This document shows, piece after piece, positions 47,374-58,255 of a stretch of 64,000 bases of DNA. The translations under genes and the position numbers were made by a program. The notes beneath the pieces were generated by a model. The model saw nothing but the letters and a program-made list of their open reading frames with translations. It did no database searches and was not told the origin of the DNA. The DNA is taken from contig JASSKH010000025.1 of assembly GCA_031763025.1 (NCBI GenBank), positions 2,046,001-2,110,000 on the forward strand, in the 5' to 3' direction. How positions within the stretch are numbered: the stretch's first letter is position 1; each line of letters starts with the position of its first letter. This DNA comes from Macrocystis pyrifera. Its lineage: Eukaryota > Sar > Phaeophyceae > Laminariales > Laminariaceae.

Positions 47374-48122
47374 GGGAGAAGCTCTTCTGTTTGATTTTTC
47401 ATTTTTTCATTTTTTCTTTCTGACTGGTGTAAGGTTTTCCAGCCAGGTAGTAAGTTATTGTACGAAAGGGGACGGGGATTTTTTTTTCTTTCAGAATTTT
47501 CGGTTTCATTTTCATTGTCTTTGCTGTTTTGCTGTGCCGTGCTGTGGTTTATCTTTCGTACATACGAGTACCGACACAGAGCATATCGAAAGAAGAAAAT
47601 AGGTACCCTATACCTGGGGTATGTGCGTACGTACGACACGTGAGCGAGCGTGACGGAAAACCGCCCGCGACGCGAAGCGTTTGTTGCGTCCGAGCTGTTT
47701 TCTCCTGAAGCATGGCGGCGGGACTCTTGGCATTATCAAGTCGCCAGTTTGCAACTACAGTCATGAAAAATACAATATTCAATCATGGACCTCTGTCCGC
47801 TTCGCATACTTGATGTATTTTTCCTTCCTGAGCGAGCGTAGCGGGCGGCTTAGGCCGCCCGCGGAGCGAAGCGCCTTGTATCTCCTGCTCAGTGGTCGAT
47901 GCTCGAGGACAACAGCAGCGCACTACCATTCATTATCAGAGCATGGTCCTTCCTCCCTGTGTCTCTTTCTCTCTTTCTCTCTCTCTTTCTCTCCCACTTT
48001 ATCTCACGAACAACCGAAATCTTCAGGGTACTCCTCCAGCCCATGCACTACCTATACCCCACTGTCGGGTTGACAGCATACCGGCTGACGACTACCGGCA
48101 CATCACCGACGCTTACAGCAAA
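47374..48122. other. No gene; hairpin and pyrimidine run
   Basis: Contains the GC-rich hairpin at 47829-47873 and a CT-rich run near 47955-47995. It is probably the 3' flank of the hAT copy on the minus strand. Confidence 0.4.
47829..47873. repeat. GC-rich perfect hairpin
   Basis: GCGGGCGGC and GGCCGCCCGC face each other across 3 nt, flanked by GAGCGAGCG and GAGCGAAGCG. A related, unpaired version (GAGCGAGCGTGACGG...CCGCCCGCGACGCGAAGCG) lies at 47642-47681. Confidence 0.7.
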
Positions 48123-48872
48123 CTACCACAGGTTGTTGCGCTTCATGCTCTCGTGGAGAAATATAATGTCTTCGGCCGTTTCCCCGCTCTTACGATTACG
48201 CTTCGCCGTCACGACCAAGCCGGCTTGCGAGAACAAGCGTTCCGAAGCTGCCGACGAGGCTTGGACCGCAAGGTACTTACGAGCCAGTTTGGCCATGTGG
48301 GGGTATCGAGTCTCGTTATTGCGCCACCACCCGAGAGGGCCCGCCCATGCTATTCACTACATCCGGATCGATTTCCTCCGCCTTGTACACCGTCCACTCG
48401 TTGGTGATGACTTGACGGGGGGAAGCTGACACCTTCGGGGCGGTCGATGGGCGTCTCCCGTCTTCGCCTGCCTACTCGACGTGCTTGCGGGCGGAAGCTT
48501 GCTGGATGAGGCGCGAGAGCGAGAAAAACCAGACGAGTCACCCCTCACTGCGCCACCCCTCGATCCAACGCCGTCGCCCTTGTACTTGGGGGTTGGAGGC
48601 GTGACCAAGTCCGCCGTCGCGGCGGCCGCTCCACCCGCCGCTCGGCCTGCTGCCCCGCCCGCCGCGTCCGCTGTCGCGGCCGCCTCTGGTAGAGCATCCA
48701 TCTTTTCCGCACCCAAACGCCGAAGGAAAGACTGCGGTGTGGTCCGGTACCTGTTGTCTGTTCCCTGTGTGTTGCGCTGTCCTATGGCTGTGCGTGGTTT
48801 ACTGTGTGCGGACTGCGTGTGGTGTGTGGTGGTCGTGTGCTGAACCCGGTGCGAAAACGCCTTCCATTTCAT
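48123..48872 (-). mobile_element. hAT transposase C-terminal region
   Basis: The last 70 codons on the minus strand read WWRNNETRYPHMAKLARKYL, then AVQASSAASERLFSQAG, then LHESMKRNNLW and a stop at 48123-48125. This is the hAT dimerisation domain: WW, a Leu-Ala-x-x-Tyr-Leu helix, then the Ser-Glu-Arg-x-Phe-Ser signature. Upstream, in a second frame, VITNEWTVYKAEEIDPDVV fits the usual lead-in. Further up, a third frame (48357-48872) is an Ala/Gly/Ser-rich stretch such as often links the catalytic and dimerisation parts. At least two frameshifts (near 48335 and between about 48430 and 48480) separate them, so it is inactive. The catalytic part and the terminal inverted repeats were not found. 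Confidence 0.8.
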
Positions 48873-48899
48873 CAGAAATTACTAAATTGCACCGCAAAT

Positions 48900-49000
48900 A
48901 AGGAAATAAGCATGCTTAATCAAGCAACTTCCTGTGAACTCGCTTAATCACAGAACTTGCTTAACAAGCAAATAAGCATGCTTAATCAAGCAACTTTAAG
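48900..49000 (+). repeat. Short duplicated palindromic repeat
   Basis: AATAAGCATGCTTAATCAAG followed by CAACTT occurs twice 57 bp apart and in a variant form at about 45398-45430. AAGCATGCTT is itself a palindrome. Confidence 0.6.
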
Positions 49001-49684
49001 TTTTCCGCAGATAAGCAGCAATCAAAACAAGTTGATTACCAACGCTACTGCTGTAGTAGTCACATATATCTGCGATGCATCATGATGAGTGAATACGGAT
49101 TATTTCTGTATTGTGCTGAACCAACTCGAACGAGCACCTACGTACGTACGTACGCGGTCGTGTGTATCCGTGACGTTCGGGCTCTCTCGTCAGGGCTTGT
49201 CCAGTGTCCGAACAGAATCGAAAATCGAAATCGAAAATCGAAATGACAATAATAAATTTGGCGCTGAATGGTCCCTGGCCCAAACGTGTTCCCGTTCGTT
49301 GTTTAGGTTCCGAGAAAAAGAACGATTTACAACGCAATGATGCTGATTGCCAAAATTCAAAAAGTTGACGGCTGAAAATTGAATATCATATTTTTTTAAG
49401 TCGAAAAGCAAATCGAAAACACGACCAGCAACAATTCAGCGCGTCCCACTGGTCAGCGCAGCCACGTCAAAATATCACATCAGGACCGCCGTACACAACA
49501 CCATCTAACCCACAGCTAGCAAGGCAACACAGCCGCACAGACCCCCCCTTAAACAGCCAGCAGGCGAGCCACAACACCAACCCCGACGTTCGCGGGCCTT
49601 TGTTTCCCGGCGTTCGAACCAAAGCGGACGTAGTCTGAGGTAAATTCAGGATGATGCCTTGCACAACGAGGTCGGACGTTCGTT
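49001..49684. other. No gene recognised
   Basis: Contains a TACGTACG run at 49138-49156 and a short ATCGAAA-type direct repeat at 49215-49243. No domain. Confidence 0.4.
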
Positions 49685-49807
49685 TGAAGACGAAAAATAT
49701 GCACCTGGCAGGTTTAGTCCAACAGAAAAAGCTTCTCGTAACAGCAGCAGGTGCCACCACTACTACTGACGTACCTCATCTACAGCAGAGCTTCTCCAGT
49801 AGCAAAA

Positions 49808-49840
<33 letters not shown>

Positions 49841-50360
49841 CAGTAGGACACACGAGGCCAGGGCTTGTCGGTCTAACCCTTGAGCCCTTTGTACATGTAC
49901 TCGATTTTGCCGTGTGTTTCCTGGTTCCGATCTATTTTTGCATAATTTGCAGACGAAAAATCTGCACCTGACATGTTTTGTCCAACATACAGCAGTGCTT
50001 CTCGCAGCAGGTGCCACCAACTACTACTGATTGATGTACGACATTTCCGCAGAGCTTCTCCAGCAAGCAAGGTAGTAGCATCAGTGCGCAGTAGGACAGA
50101 CGAGGCCAGCGTCAGCGTCGCCGTATGCTCGGCTTGTGACGGTTTAACCCTTGAACCCTTTGTACACATACTCGATGTTGTTATGTGTTTCCTGGTTCCG
50201 GCGGACTCATATTTTATACGAGTCGTACCAGGTACCTACCTGGTAATCTACAACCTGACATACATGTGTCCAACAGAGCTTCTCGTAGCCGGTGCCACCA
50301 CTACTGCTATCGCTGTACAAAACAACTACAATAGCAGCAGATCTTCTCCTGTTTCGCCGT
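49685..50360 (+). repeat. Tandem repeat, about 265-bp unit, 2.5 copies
   Basis: Units at about 49690, 49955 and 50260 share GACGAAAAATATGCACCTG-type sequence, TTGTCCAACA, AGCTTCTC, GGTGCCACCACTACTACTG, CGAGGCCAG and TGTGTTTCCTGGTTCCG. The first unit carries a CAG run at 49807-49834. The Leu-rich minus-strand frame here is only a translation of that run. Confidence 0.8.
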
Positions 50361-51328
50361 CCCCCCATCAGTAGTAGGAGGGTGGGGCTGACAATGCCAC
50401 CTCCAGCACATATATGTCTTGGGGACATACATAGCCCGAACATGGCTGTGGACAGACACAGTCTGCCTATATATCTATGAGTGCTCGTAGAGTTGAGTTT
50501 CGTTTAGCAAAACATAAACCGTATGTATGATATTTTATCAAGTATTTTACGGTTGTTGGCTATGTTCAGTGTTTTCAAGTATTTTACAATTGTTGGTTGT
50601 TTTCTTTAAACCATGGCCCAGCCATGTTATTACACACGTTGCCGCACCTAGCTCGACCAACTGTGAACGACTCGCCACCGCGCCAGCACGAGAAAGTTTC
50701 GTTTGTGTGTGTGTGCGTGCACAGAGCTCGCCGGTACTGGAGTTGGCGCCATGTGCGTTAAGCGCGGTCGACAAACCTGGCCAAAAAAGATAGATGTTAA
50801 TTCATGATGACACACCCACACGCAAACAGAAAAGCTCAAAACAAGGCACCCTACCCTCGTATGAAGAGTTTTTTTTTTTCCTTGGAAAACCAAGATACAC
50901 ACCGGAAAATTTGCCCAGCACTCGTGGCAAAGCGACTTTTTTTCATCATTTCCCTAATAAATATAGACACTCCTACTTCTAGTCCTACGGTCCTACTGCA
51001 GCTTCAGAGTTTTTATGTCTTCATTTTGCGGGCCGTATTTTCTGCATGATGTCATCTTAAACCCGCATATACGATCGGGTTAAATTATATGCCATCTTGT
51101 GACCCTCACTGTTTCTCGCTCATTTTTTAGAGCGTTGTAATCGAAACAAAGTTGGCAAGAACCGTGGGGTTGAGAGGAACTCAAAACCGCTGTCACTTGT
51201 TTTTTTTTTTTTTTTTTAATAGGCCGCTTTTGAGAAAAAATGGGCCGGATATGGGTGGGGGGGCTCGATTTTTTGCATGTGATTCCTTTGGTGTCGCTGC
51301 TGCGAGCAGCGTACTCTCCTCTAGTCCA
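50361..51328. other. No gene recognised
   Basis: A T-run at 51201-51218 and short open frames; nothing identified. Confidence 0.4.
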
Positions 51329-51598
51329 GAGGTTTTCTGCGATAGAGGTTCACCCCGAATTTTCTGAGATTCCTAACTTACGGAGCTCCATACCTCACCC
51401 AAAAACTGACTCAACAAAAATCAAATTCGTCCCGTCGAAGAATGCCACGGCCCAAATATACAAAAATGTCGTTAAATTTTTTCGAAACAAGATTGGCATT
51501 CCGAGGATTCTCGGTTGAGGAACCTCGTCAGTCAGAAACCGTTTTATTTAGCGGAAATGTGCTATTAAATACGAGTACCTCCATCGTAGAACGCGTCA
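51329..51598 (+). mobile_element. MITE family B copy 7
   Basis: GAGGTTTTCTGCGATAGAGG to CCATCGTAGAACGCGTC with the family blocks GGAGCTCCATACCTCACCC and CGAAACAAGATTGGCATTCC. The left tip is worn. Confidence 0.8.
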
Positions 51599-53492
51599 CC
51601 GCCGCTAAGTATAGTACGCGCGATGGATATATCGCAGACAACTTGCAAAGATGACGACGAAATCCTCGATCTCATCACAGCTGTTTTTTTGTTTTGTTCT
51701 ATAATAAATAGGAATACCGTGGGGTATGCACGGAAAACTATGAAAGCTGCCGACCTCGTAGTAGAGCATTCTTTTCTACTCGCGTACCTAGCTACTGCTG
51801 TAGTAGCTCTTTTCTTTTTTCTTTCCCCTGCAGAGTTATTGGAGCCTGTCCTGCGACCACGGGCGGCATTGTATTGTGGCGAGGAGTTAATGATGGAACA
51901 AAAGCAACAGCAAGCTCCCCACAAGTAGCTGTCATCTTGACTTAAGAGACGATCATTTGGTGCCTTGTGCTGCCTTCTATTATGTACTACTGAGACAACC
52001 TGACCCCAAACCAGACCCCAAACGGGCCATAAACGGGTCAAAAACAGGATTGGAGTGAACCGCTTTCACATGAACGCATCTGAGCGCTGCTCACGAATAT
52101 GAGCTGCGGACCACGACCTTCACGGGCGGACCACGACAAGACAAACATTAAGACAAACCCTTTTCCTCTAAAGTCACAGCTGTATCTGGCGGTACGCCAC
52201 TGGGAGAGGGTACCAGGATCGCGTCCGGGCGGGATCAGGATGTCGATGACAGCGTCGGCCTGTGGGATTCTCTGGCATGCTCGTGCCTTCAGATAGTTCC
52301 TGCCCACATATGATCCCACGATGAATCACTCGCACACCTACCTGACGTCTTGACGAAAGAAGCGCATAAGGAATTTCTCGCCTCAAAAACTGATTCGTGG
52401 ACAACTTTATTTTAAAGTTCTACGAGTATACGAGCACCTCGAACCCGCAAGCACGAGGTGTTCGACAGCGCGGGGTAGGCCTGCAACGTGCTTAGAGCGA
52501 ACGGTCATTGCGCACTCCATTCCTACAGCTGTATGTTCCGTCGAGAACAGACGAGACGTGCACCACCGCATGCGTCGGTGTGTCACGAACAATAATGTGA
52601 GTCACGTGCAACGAGAGATACGGCAAGAGCCGAATCGACACGAACGCACGCGCACACGTACTGCTGTTCGAGCGCTTCTGACGCGAGTACGACCTACATA
52701 AGTGCGCACGTCCGGAGAGCGACGCGGACTCGGAGCGGGTGACAACAGCCTTTCCGAGCAACCGCGAGATATAGAGAATGACTTTTGCAGCCATTAAGCG
52801 ACCAGAGGCGACCACGCAACCAGGCGGTTCTCGAGCACCGAGGCGGGACGTGTGATGTGACGAAGATGTACAAAATATATTCGTACCTCGTACGTGCCAG
52901 GTGTTGGTGCACAACCAAAACAAAATTGACTTCTTGCACCGGAAACATGCATTAAAACTGCTTGTACCACTAAAATCTCGGGCTCGTACTCACAGAAAAA
53001 TATGTTATACTCGTTGCGCTGAGAATGGCTGTATATACTACCTGTACAATACCTCTTATATACCCCTACTGCTGGTACGATAAAGGTATTTGCGCCTATC
53101 GGTTCTCACGCCCTCACTCAATGACTACTTTGCGGATACGTATAAGAGAGTGGGTATATTCTGAACAGCTGTGATGGAGGATGTCGGTGAAAAGCAATCA
53201 TCCGAAAAAACGGCTGCCACAGCAGCACCCACCACCCACCCACCATGTCTCTCTCAAACGTTTTACCACTCATTGGACATTCTACTCCTATTAATAGTAT
53301 TTACTGTGGGGTGTGTAACCACTCCGTATAGGCCGCAGGGGGGCTGGCTGCAGGCCTCTCTACAGAACTCAGAACTCGGAAGTGCGTTGATAGCTGGCAC
53401 ACAGCAGCCTTGTAAACATATCTCCCCTCAACGCCCACCTTCTGTCTAAGCAGACGACTTCAGCGCACCTCCTCCCTTTCGTTTCTACTCGT
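51599..53492. other. No gene recognised
   Basis: Frames at 51623-51928 (plus), 51565-52041 and 52492-52923 (minus) are open but without a recognisable domain. No family repeat seen. Confidence 0.4.
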
Positions 53493-54091
53493 GGTGTGTG
53501 TGTGTGTTCTTCACAATAAACCGTTCTTCTACTCGTCGACATCCAGCAAGCCCAGTGTCCGTGCTGATTCTTCACCCTAGAAAGATACGAGCTCTGTGGT
53601 CACAGACTACGACACAGAGATAACACACCGTAATGCATTAATAGCCCACGCAATACCATGCATTCGCACTAGGTGCGGCGGACACAACATACATACATAC
53701 ATACGCCAGCAACCAAAATACACCATAAAGAAAGAGAAGCAAGGAAGAAACCAAACCGAAAAAGAACAAGAAATATAAAAAGAAAAGGAGAAGAATCCCA
53801 AATAAAAAAATAAAATGGGAAGCCAAAGCTCAGACACATACATAGTTACCCCGAGCATGAGCCAAAAGGGACGTGCAAGGGGAAAGATACGAGAAGGAAA
53901 AAGGGGACTATGCATCCCGGTGAACACTTAACTAAGTAAAAAAAAGCAATAATGAGTGGGCCAAAATACGCTCGTCATCAACCCACTATGTAGTACTTCT
54001 TTCGTAAGGATAAGAAGGGAAAAAAATCAAAATAAAATACCGAACGGCCGCAGCAGTTGGCGGTACGAGTAGCAAAGAAAAGTCCAACCTA

Positions 54092-55606
54092 TTAGTCGGC
54101 CTGGTACCTTGCTACCCTATCTGCGGTCTCTCTGCTACTCTCTTCTACCGCGGTTTCCCTTCTACTCCTCCTGTTCCCCCCCCTGCCCCCATACACTTGT
54201 ACGGTGTTCCTTCTACCCCTCCTGCTGTTACCCCTCCCCCCATTCCCTCTAACACTACTTGCAGCGGATGCACGGCGCTGTCTACTCAGCTTTGCCTCAG
54301 CCTCGTGCCACCTGCCCATGAACTTTTCAGCTGCTTCGAGGATTCCCCGGTACCACTTTCCCGTCTGTTTTGCTGCAGTGGGCCACAGTGCGGTCCCAAC
54401 TCCAAAGACTAAGGGGGAGTCTTCCGTTGATCCCTCGGTGGCTTTGAACACTCTAAGGTCCTCAGCAATGGCCCTAGGCCAAGTCTTGGGCTGCCCGCCT
54501 GGTTTCGGGCTGCCCCTACCAGCGATCGTCCCGAACATCAACCGACCGGGCAATCGCCCCTCGTGTTGCCGCACCACAGCCCCCGCAAAGAAGAGTCGCC
54601 GTTTACGGATGGTCGTTTCGATACTTTCGCATCGTGTTATCCTGAGCGCCTTCGCATACGAGAGGGTGGTGTGGTCGGTGCGTAGTCGGCGCTGGAAACC
54701 AATGACTCGCAGAAGGACTTCGTGGTGGGCTGATCGAAGCTTGGCGAAGTGGTCCGCATTGAGGGTCCACGTCACGCAACCGTACAGCAAGGTCTCAATC
54801 ACCTCGGCCTTCAGCATCCGGACTTTCAGACTAAGCGGTGCGTTCGTCCTATCGTACAGTTCCGGACCATACCGTTTGAGGCATGCCCGCATCAGACGGA
54901 TTCGTCGCTCGATTTCGAAGGAGAGGTCAGCGTTCTCGTGGATAATGCCTCCTATGTATAAAAACTGGGTCGTCTGTTTATACTTTTGGCCTGCAGCTTC
55001 GATCGCGAGCGGTGAGGTGGTAAACGTCTGATCCGGTGTTCGTAGGAGCATCGTCTCTGTCTTCTTCTCGGATACCGTGAGACCTACTGCTTCGAAGACA
55101 GTCACGATGACTGTCATCATTCTTGCAAGGCCTTCCGCCGACTTCGAGACTATTCCTGCGTCGTCTGCATACAACATGCCCCACACAGCCCTTTGCACGC
55201 ATGCCAACGGTTCCTCTTTTCCGACAACCCTGTCCTCTTCGAGATGAACCAAATCCCTTACGATGCATTCGTCTTTGCTGAGGCGTACCAGCACGATGTG
55301 TAGCGCAGCGGCGAAGAACACGTTGAACAGTAACGGCGATAGTACGCAGCCTTGCCGCAGCCCCTGGGTTACATTGAACCAGTCCGAGTGTTCACCGTCA
55401 TCCGCACGCACGCGAGCCCGCATGCCTTCGTGAAAATTGCGAATGATTGTGAGCATCTTGGTTGGTACACCAAGGCGTGTGAGTACCTCCCACAACAGTT
55501 CTCGGTCGACAGGGTCGTACGCTTTCTGCAAGTCGATGAAGCACATGTCCAGGGGGATTTTCTTCTGCCGCCCGAGCTGCTGAAACCGGCGAACGACAAA
55601 CAGCAT
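54092..55606 (-). CDS. LINE-A reverse transcriptase segment
   Basis: 504 codons without a stop. FIDLQKAYD (residues 23-31) is motif A with its catalytic Asp. [14 protein letters not shown] (81-94) is motif B. YADD (146-149) is the catalytic box C, intact. [11 protein letters not shown] follows as motif D/E territory. Residues 230-330 carry the thumb-like [20 protein letters not shown] and [18 protein letters not shown] blocks. The C-terminus is basic, Arg/Gly-rich and ends [10 protein letters not shown]. The N-terminal fingers are in another frame upstream, so this is not a complete enzyme. It would synthesise cDNA at the nicked target in the nucleus. Confidence 0.92.
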   Translation of the reverse strand: MLFVVRRFQQLGRQKKIPLDMCFIDLQKAYDPVDRELLWEVLTRLGVPTKMLTIIRNFHEGMRARVRADDGEHSDWFNVTQGLRQGCVLSPLLFNVFFAAALHIVLVRLSKDECIVRDLVHLEEDRVVGKEEPLACVQRAVWGMLYADDAGIVSKSAEGLARMMTVIVTVFEAVGLTVSEKKTETMLLRTPDQTFTTSPLAIEAAGQKYKQTTQFLYIGGIIHENADLSFEIERRIRLMRACLKRYGPELYDRTNAPLSLKVRMLKAEVIETLLYGCVTWTLNADHFAKLRSAHHEVLLRVIGFQRRLRTDHTTLSYAKALRITRCESIETTIRKRRLFFAGAVVRQHEGRLPGRLMFGTIAGRGSPKPGGQPKTWPRAIAEDLRVFKATEGSTEDSPLVFGVGTALWPTAAKQTGKWYRGILEAAEKFMGRWHEAEAKLSRQRRASAASSVRGNGGRGNSRRGRRNTVQVYGGRGGNRRSRRETAVEESSRETADRVARYQAD

Positions 55607-55831
55607 ATCGACTGTTGACCGTGCGGGGCGGAAGCCGCACTGTTCTTCAGGGAGTATATGCTAGGTCTCGCAGTAGCTGCTTAGACGGGACGCAACGATT
55701 TTCAGCAACACCACGCCTGCGTGAGCAACAAGCGAAATACCTCTGTAGTTGTTGCAATCAGTTCTATCCTTCTTTTTATGAAGGGGTTTTATGATCGCAT
55801 CTTTCCATTGTTTGGGGACTTCTCCCGTTAC

Positions 55832-56314
55832 TCAAACGTTAACAAGGATACTGTGAAAATACTGCACGAAAGCGGGGTGGTCAAGTTTCAGTACTTCGAC
55901 CGGGAGACCATCTGGTCCAACGGCTTTCCAGTTTGACATACCCTTCACTGCTTCCATCATCTCGTTAATGGATGGTTCATTTCCAAGGGATAGTTTCAGC
56001 GGTCGTGGTGGCACTAGGTCGATGATCGTGGGGTCAAGTTTCAGCGATTTCGTGTTCAATAGTTTGTGGTAGTGCCCCGCCCATCTTTCACGAATTCGCG
56101 CTTGATCCCGCAACAGCGTGCCATCCTCGTCCATGATAAACTGTTCACTCCTCGCTTTCGTACCTTGCAACCCTACCGTACTCTTCAGGTGCTTGTAGAA
56201 CCCTCGTTGATCGGAACTCGCGATGAATTTCTCGGTTTCAGCGAGGTACTCTTCAAAATACGCGTTGACTCCTGCGGCGACCACTTCCTGCAGATTCGCA
56301 CAGGCGGATCTCAA
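55832..56314 (-). CDS. LINE-A linker / RT N-terminal segment
   Basis: 160 codons including EEYLAETEKFIASSDQRGFY, IMDEDGTLLRDQARIRERW and NWKAVGPDGLPVEVLK. The last is the GPDGLP-type motif 0/1 that precedes LINE reverse transcriptase fingers. The frame is lost between this block and the RT segment. Confidence 0.88.
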   Translation of the reverse strand: MRSACANLQEVVAAGVNAYFEEYLAETEKFIASSDQRGFYKHLKSTVGLQGTKARSEQFIMDEDGTLLRDQARIRERWAGHYHKLLNTKSLKLDPTIIDLVPPRPLKLSLGNEPSINEMMEAVKGMSNWKAVGPDGLPVEVLKLDHPAFVQYFHSILVNV

Positions 56315-56422
56315 CTTCTTCCACGCTGTACTATCTCAGGGGTAGACACACAAGAGCTGTCTCGCATCCTCCCTCTCTGTCCATGCTGCTTTGAAAGCGG
56401 CCACCGTTTCGGGGGTCTCACA

Positions 56423-57262
56423 TCAACCGTTTCGGTGGTGGCGACGTGGTGGAGGTGGCACCTCTTTCTCAACAGCATTCATGACAATTGTGGTGAAAAA
56501 CTCAACCATGCCAGACGTATTACGAGGCTGGGTAGGTTGGTTAAGAGTGGAAACGACCCTCTCGATTATTCGGTGTCGACGCTCTCCATCGGATAAGAAA
56601 AGCTGCCTGTCGAATTCTCGGCGTTTTGGGGGTTTCAGCAATCTTCGGTTAGACGAAAAGTGACCACTAAGTCGGACCTTGATGTACACGATGTTATGGT
56701 CTGAATCAGCCTTAGCAGGTGGTGGGGGCTGTGGTACGACTGTAACACTATGTACTCTAAGTCGGTGGACTTGACGAGTTAGGATGTAGTCGATTCGCTT
56801 ACGATCATTCAGGCTAGTGCCGTTGTATGTATGCGATATTCCGCCCTTGCGCGTGCTGAAAAATGTGTTGGTGAGCGCTAGCTTGGAACTGGTAGCGAAC
56901 GACAAAAGCCGTTTGCCGTTATCACTACGAACATCTCGTCCGTATGCTCCGAGCACCCTACAGTCATCATCACCGCACCCTTCTCTCCTTCCCCCCGTTA
57001 GCCCATTGGCATCTATAAGCACAAACAAACACTCTTTAGCAGGAATCTGCTCAGCCAGGTCCTCCAACTTTCGACAAAACATGCCTTTCTGCTTGACGTC
57101 TTTGGTACAATCAGTCGGGCCGTACGCAACGACGAAACTAACCGCATCGCACCGACCGTCCAACTCAAAGCGCATAGACATAAGTCGTTCGTCAATAAAC
57201 TGCTGAGTGAACTTAGACGTTCGGCATATTGAGTCTTTTACTGCTAAACCTACCCCATACAA
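56423..57262 (-). CDS. LINE-A endonuclease segment
   Basis: About 280 codons. Exonuclease-endonuclease-phosphatase fold motifs in order: FVVAYGPT, FVLIDANG, GKRLLSFATSSKLALTNTFF, RKRIDYILTRQ and SDHNIVYIKV. The Asp-x-Asn and Ser-Asp-His pieces carry catalytic residues. The N-terminal strand with the first Asn and Glu is missing. The domain nicks target DNA to prime reverse transcription. It begins with a Leu codon, consistent with being an internal part of a longer, truncated ORF. Confidence 0.9.
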   Translation of the reverse strand: MYGVGLAVKDSICRTSKFTQQFIDERLMSMRFELDGRCDAVSFVVAYGPTDCTKDVKQKGMFCRKLEDLAEQIPAKECLFVLIDANGLTGGRREGCGDDDCRVLGAYGRDVRSDNGKRLLSFATSSKLALTNTFFSTRKGGISHTYNGTSLNDRKRIDYILTRQVHRLRVHSVTVVPQPPPPAKADSDHNIVYIKVRLSGHFSSNRRLLKPPKRREFDRQLFLSDGERRHRIIERVVSTLNQPTQPRNTSGMVEFFTTIVMNAVEKEVPPPPRRHHRNG

Positions 57263-57475
57263 CCCTTGTCTCGCTGCTGGTGGGTCCTTCTAGCAGCCAT
57301 CATTGCTGCAGCCTATAGAAAATAGATTATATAGGGTCTGCCAAGTGTCATACGTGGTCCATGTCCTGAGGTCGGGCCACAATCGTTTTTGTCGGAACAT
57401 TTACCAAGCACGTATATACGTACAGTCAGTAGTACATTACGTGAATACGCCGGATACGTGTCAGACGGACAGAGA

Positions 57476-57496
57476 GGGGGGGGGGGGGGGGGGGGG
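57476..57496 (+). repeat. G homopolymer, 21 nt
   Basis: Uninterrupted G-run directly upstream of SINE copy 1; likely to slip in sequencing and able to form a quadruplex-like structure. Confidence 0.9.
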
Positions 57497-57516
57497 TGAT
57501 TTGGGATAGCCCAAGC

Positions 57517-57845
57517 GCCGGCGTCTCCGGTGGCTTGGTAGGTGGTCCGCGTGCCTATCAAGATCTATTTCGTGGGTTCAAGTCTCACCGAGTGCATGCT
57601 CGTAGGGACTTTTTCTTGCATAAACAATTGAATAGCGGAAAGCGCGAGAGCGTGAGTTAGCTACATTCGATGAAACTCGACGAGCAGTGAAAACGCTGAA
57701 CCCTATGCACGACAAAGAATACAGGCACGTACCGGGGGGGAGAAGGGACGACACCTGTGACCACGGCTTGTCCAGAAGATCGCTGAGAGTAAAACCTCCT
57801 ACGAGTTAGGCTGGAAAGTAAAAGTGATGATTAAAACAAAAAAAC
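57517..57845 (+). mobile_element. tRNA-derived SINE, copy 1
   Basis: TGGCTTGGTAGG at 57531-57542 matches the Pol III A box at all but one base, and GGTTCAAGTCTC at 57575-57586 the B box, 32 nt later. The body includes AGCGGAAAGCGCGAGAGCG, GACGAGCAGTG, GGCACGTACCGGGGGG, CACCTGTGACCACGGC and CCTCCTACGAGTTAGG. The tail is A-rich (AAAACAAAAAAACAAG). Confidence 0.75.
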
Positions 57846-57911
57846 AAGTGGGCACGATGCGGCCTCGACACTCTCACTTTCATTAGTCATGGTGCTTTGA
57901 CTCATTCCACG

Positions 57912-58255
57912 CACGGTCTGCCGATGTCCTCGGTGGCTTGGCCGGTGATCCGCGTGCCTACTAAGATCAATTTCGTGGGTTTAAGTCTCACCGAGGGCAT
58001 ACTTGCGAGGACGTTTTCTTGCATAATATTTGATCATAGCGGAAAGCGCGAAAGCGTGAGTTAGCAACATTCGATGAAAATCGACGAGCAGCGGGAATGT
58101 TGAACCGCACGCGTGACGAAAATGAAGGCACGTACCGGGGGGGGAAAGGGACGACACCTGTGACCACCTCTTGTCCAGAAGAAGACCGCTGAGGGTGAAA
58201 AAAACCTCCGACCGAGTACGGACAGTGAAAGTGACGATGAAAATTTAAAAAAAGG
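57912..58255 (+). mobile_element. tRNA-derived SINE, copy 2
   Basis: Same body as copy 1 with an A-rich tail (AAATTTAAAAAAA). Its head still folds like a tRNA (see 57926-57998). It lies about 390 bp downstream of copy 1 in the same orientation. Confidence 0.78.
57926..57998 (+). other. tRNA-like head of SINE copy 2
   Basis: GTCCTCG and CGAGGGC pair as a 7-bp acceptor stem. GTGGG and CTCAC form a 5-bp T-arm around a 7-nt loop (TTTAAGT). The A-box region is GTGGCTTGGCCGG. The total length, 73 nt, fits a tRNA, but the anticodon arm is not convincing, so this is a SINE head and not a working tRNA gene. Confidence 0.6.

Larger units (their letters stand above)
53493..57300 (-). mobile_element. 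LINE-A main copy (APE endonuclease + RT)
   Basis: Best-preserved non-LTR retrotransposon in the window. Minus-strand order: an apurinic-like endonuclease without its N-terminus, a linker, a reverse transcriptase, a basic C-terminus, then a 3' UTR ending in an AC repeat (53493-53507). The 5' end is truncated inside the endonuclease, near 57290. The reading frame is broken at least twice (56.3-56.4 and 55.6-55.8 kb), so this copy is inactive. The 3' kilobase is almost identical to 31.2-32.5 kb. The architecture fits jockey/RTE-like LINEs; the exact clade needs a tree. Confidence 0.92.

Noticed and set aside
49763-50020. Leu-rich membrane-like ORF on the minus strand
   Set aside because: The Leu run is the complement of the CAG repeat in a tandem array.
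52492-52923. 143-codon minus ORF
   Set aside because: No domain, no splice or start context, and another minus frame is open across part of it.
54204-55031. Plus-strand 275-codon ORF
   Set aside because: Antisense of the LINE-A reverse transcriptase, which has clear motifs in order.
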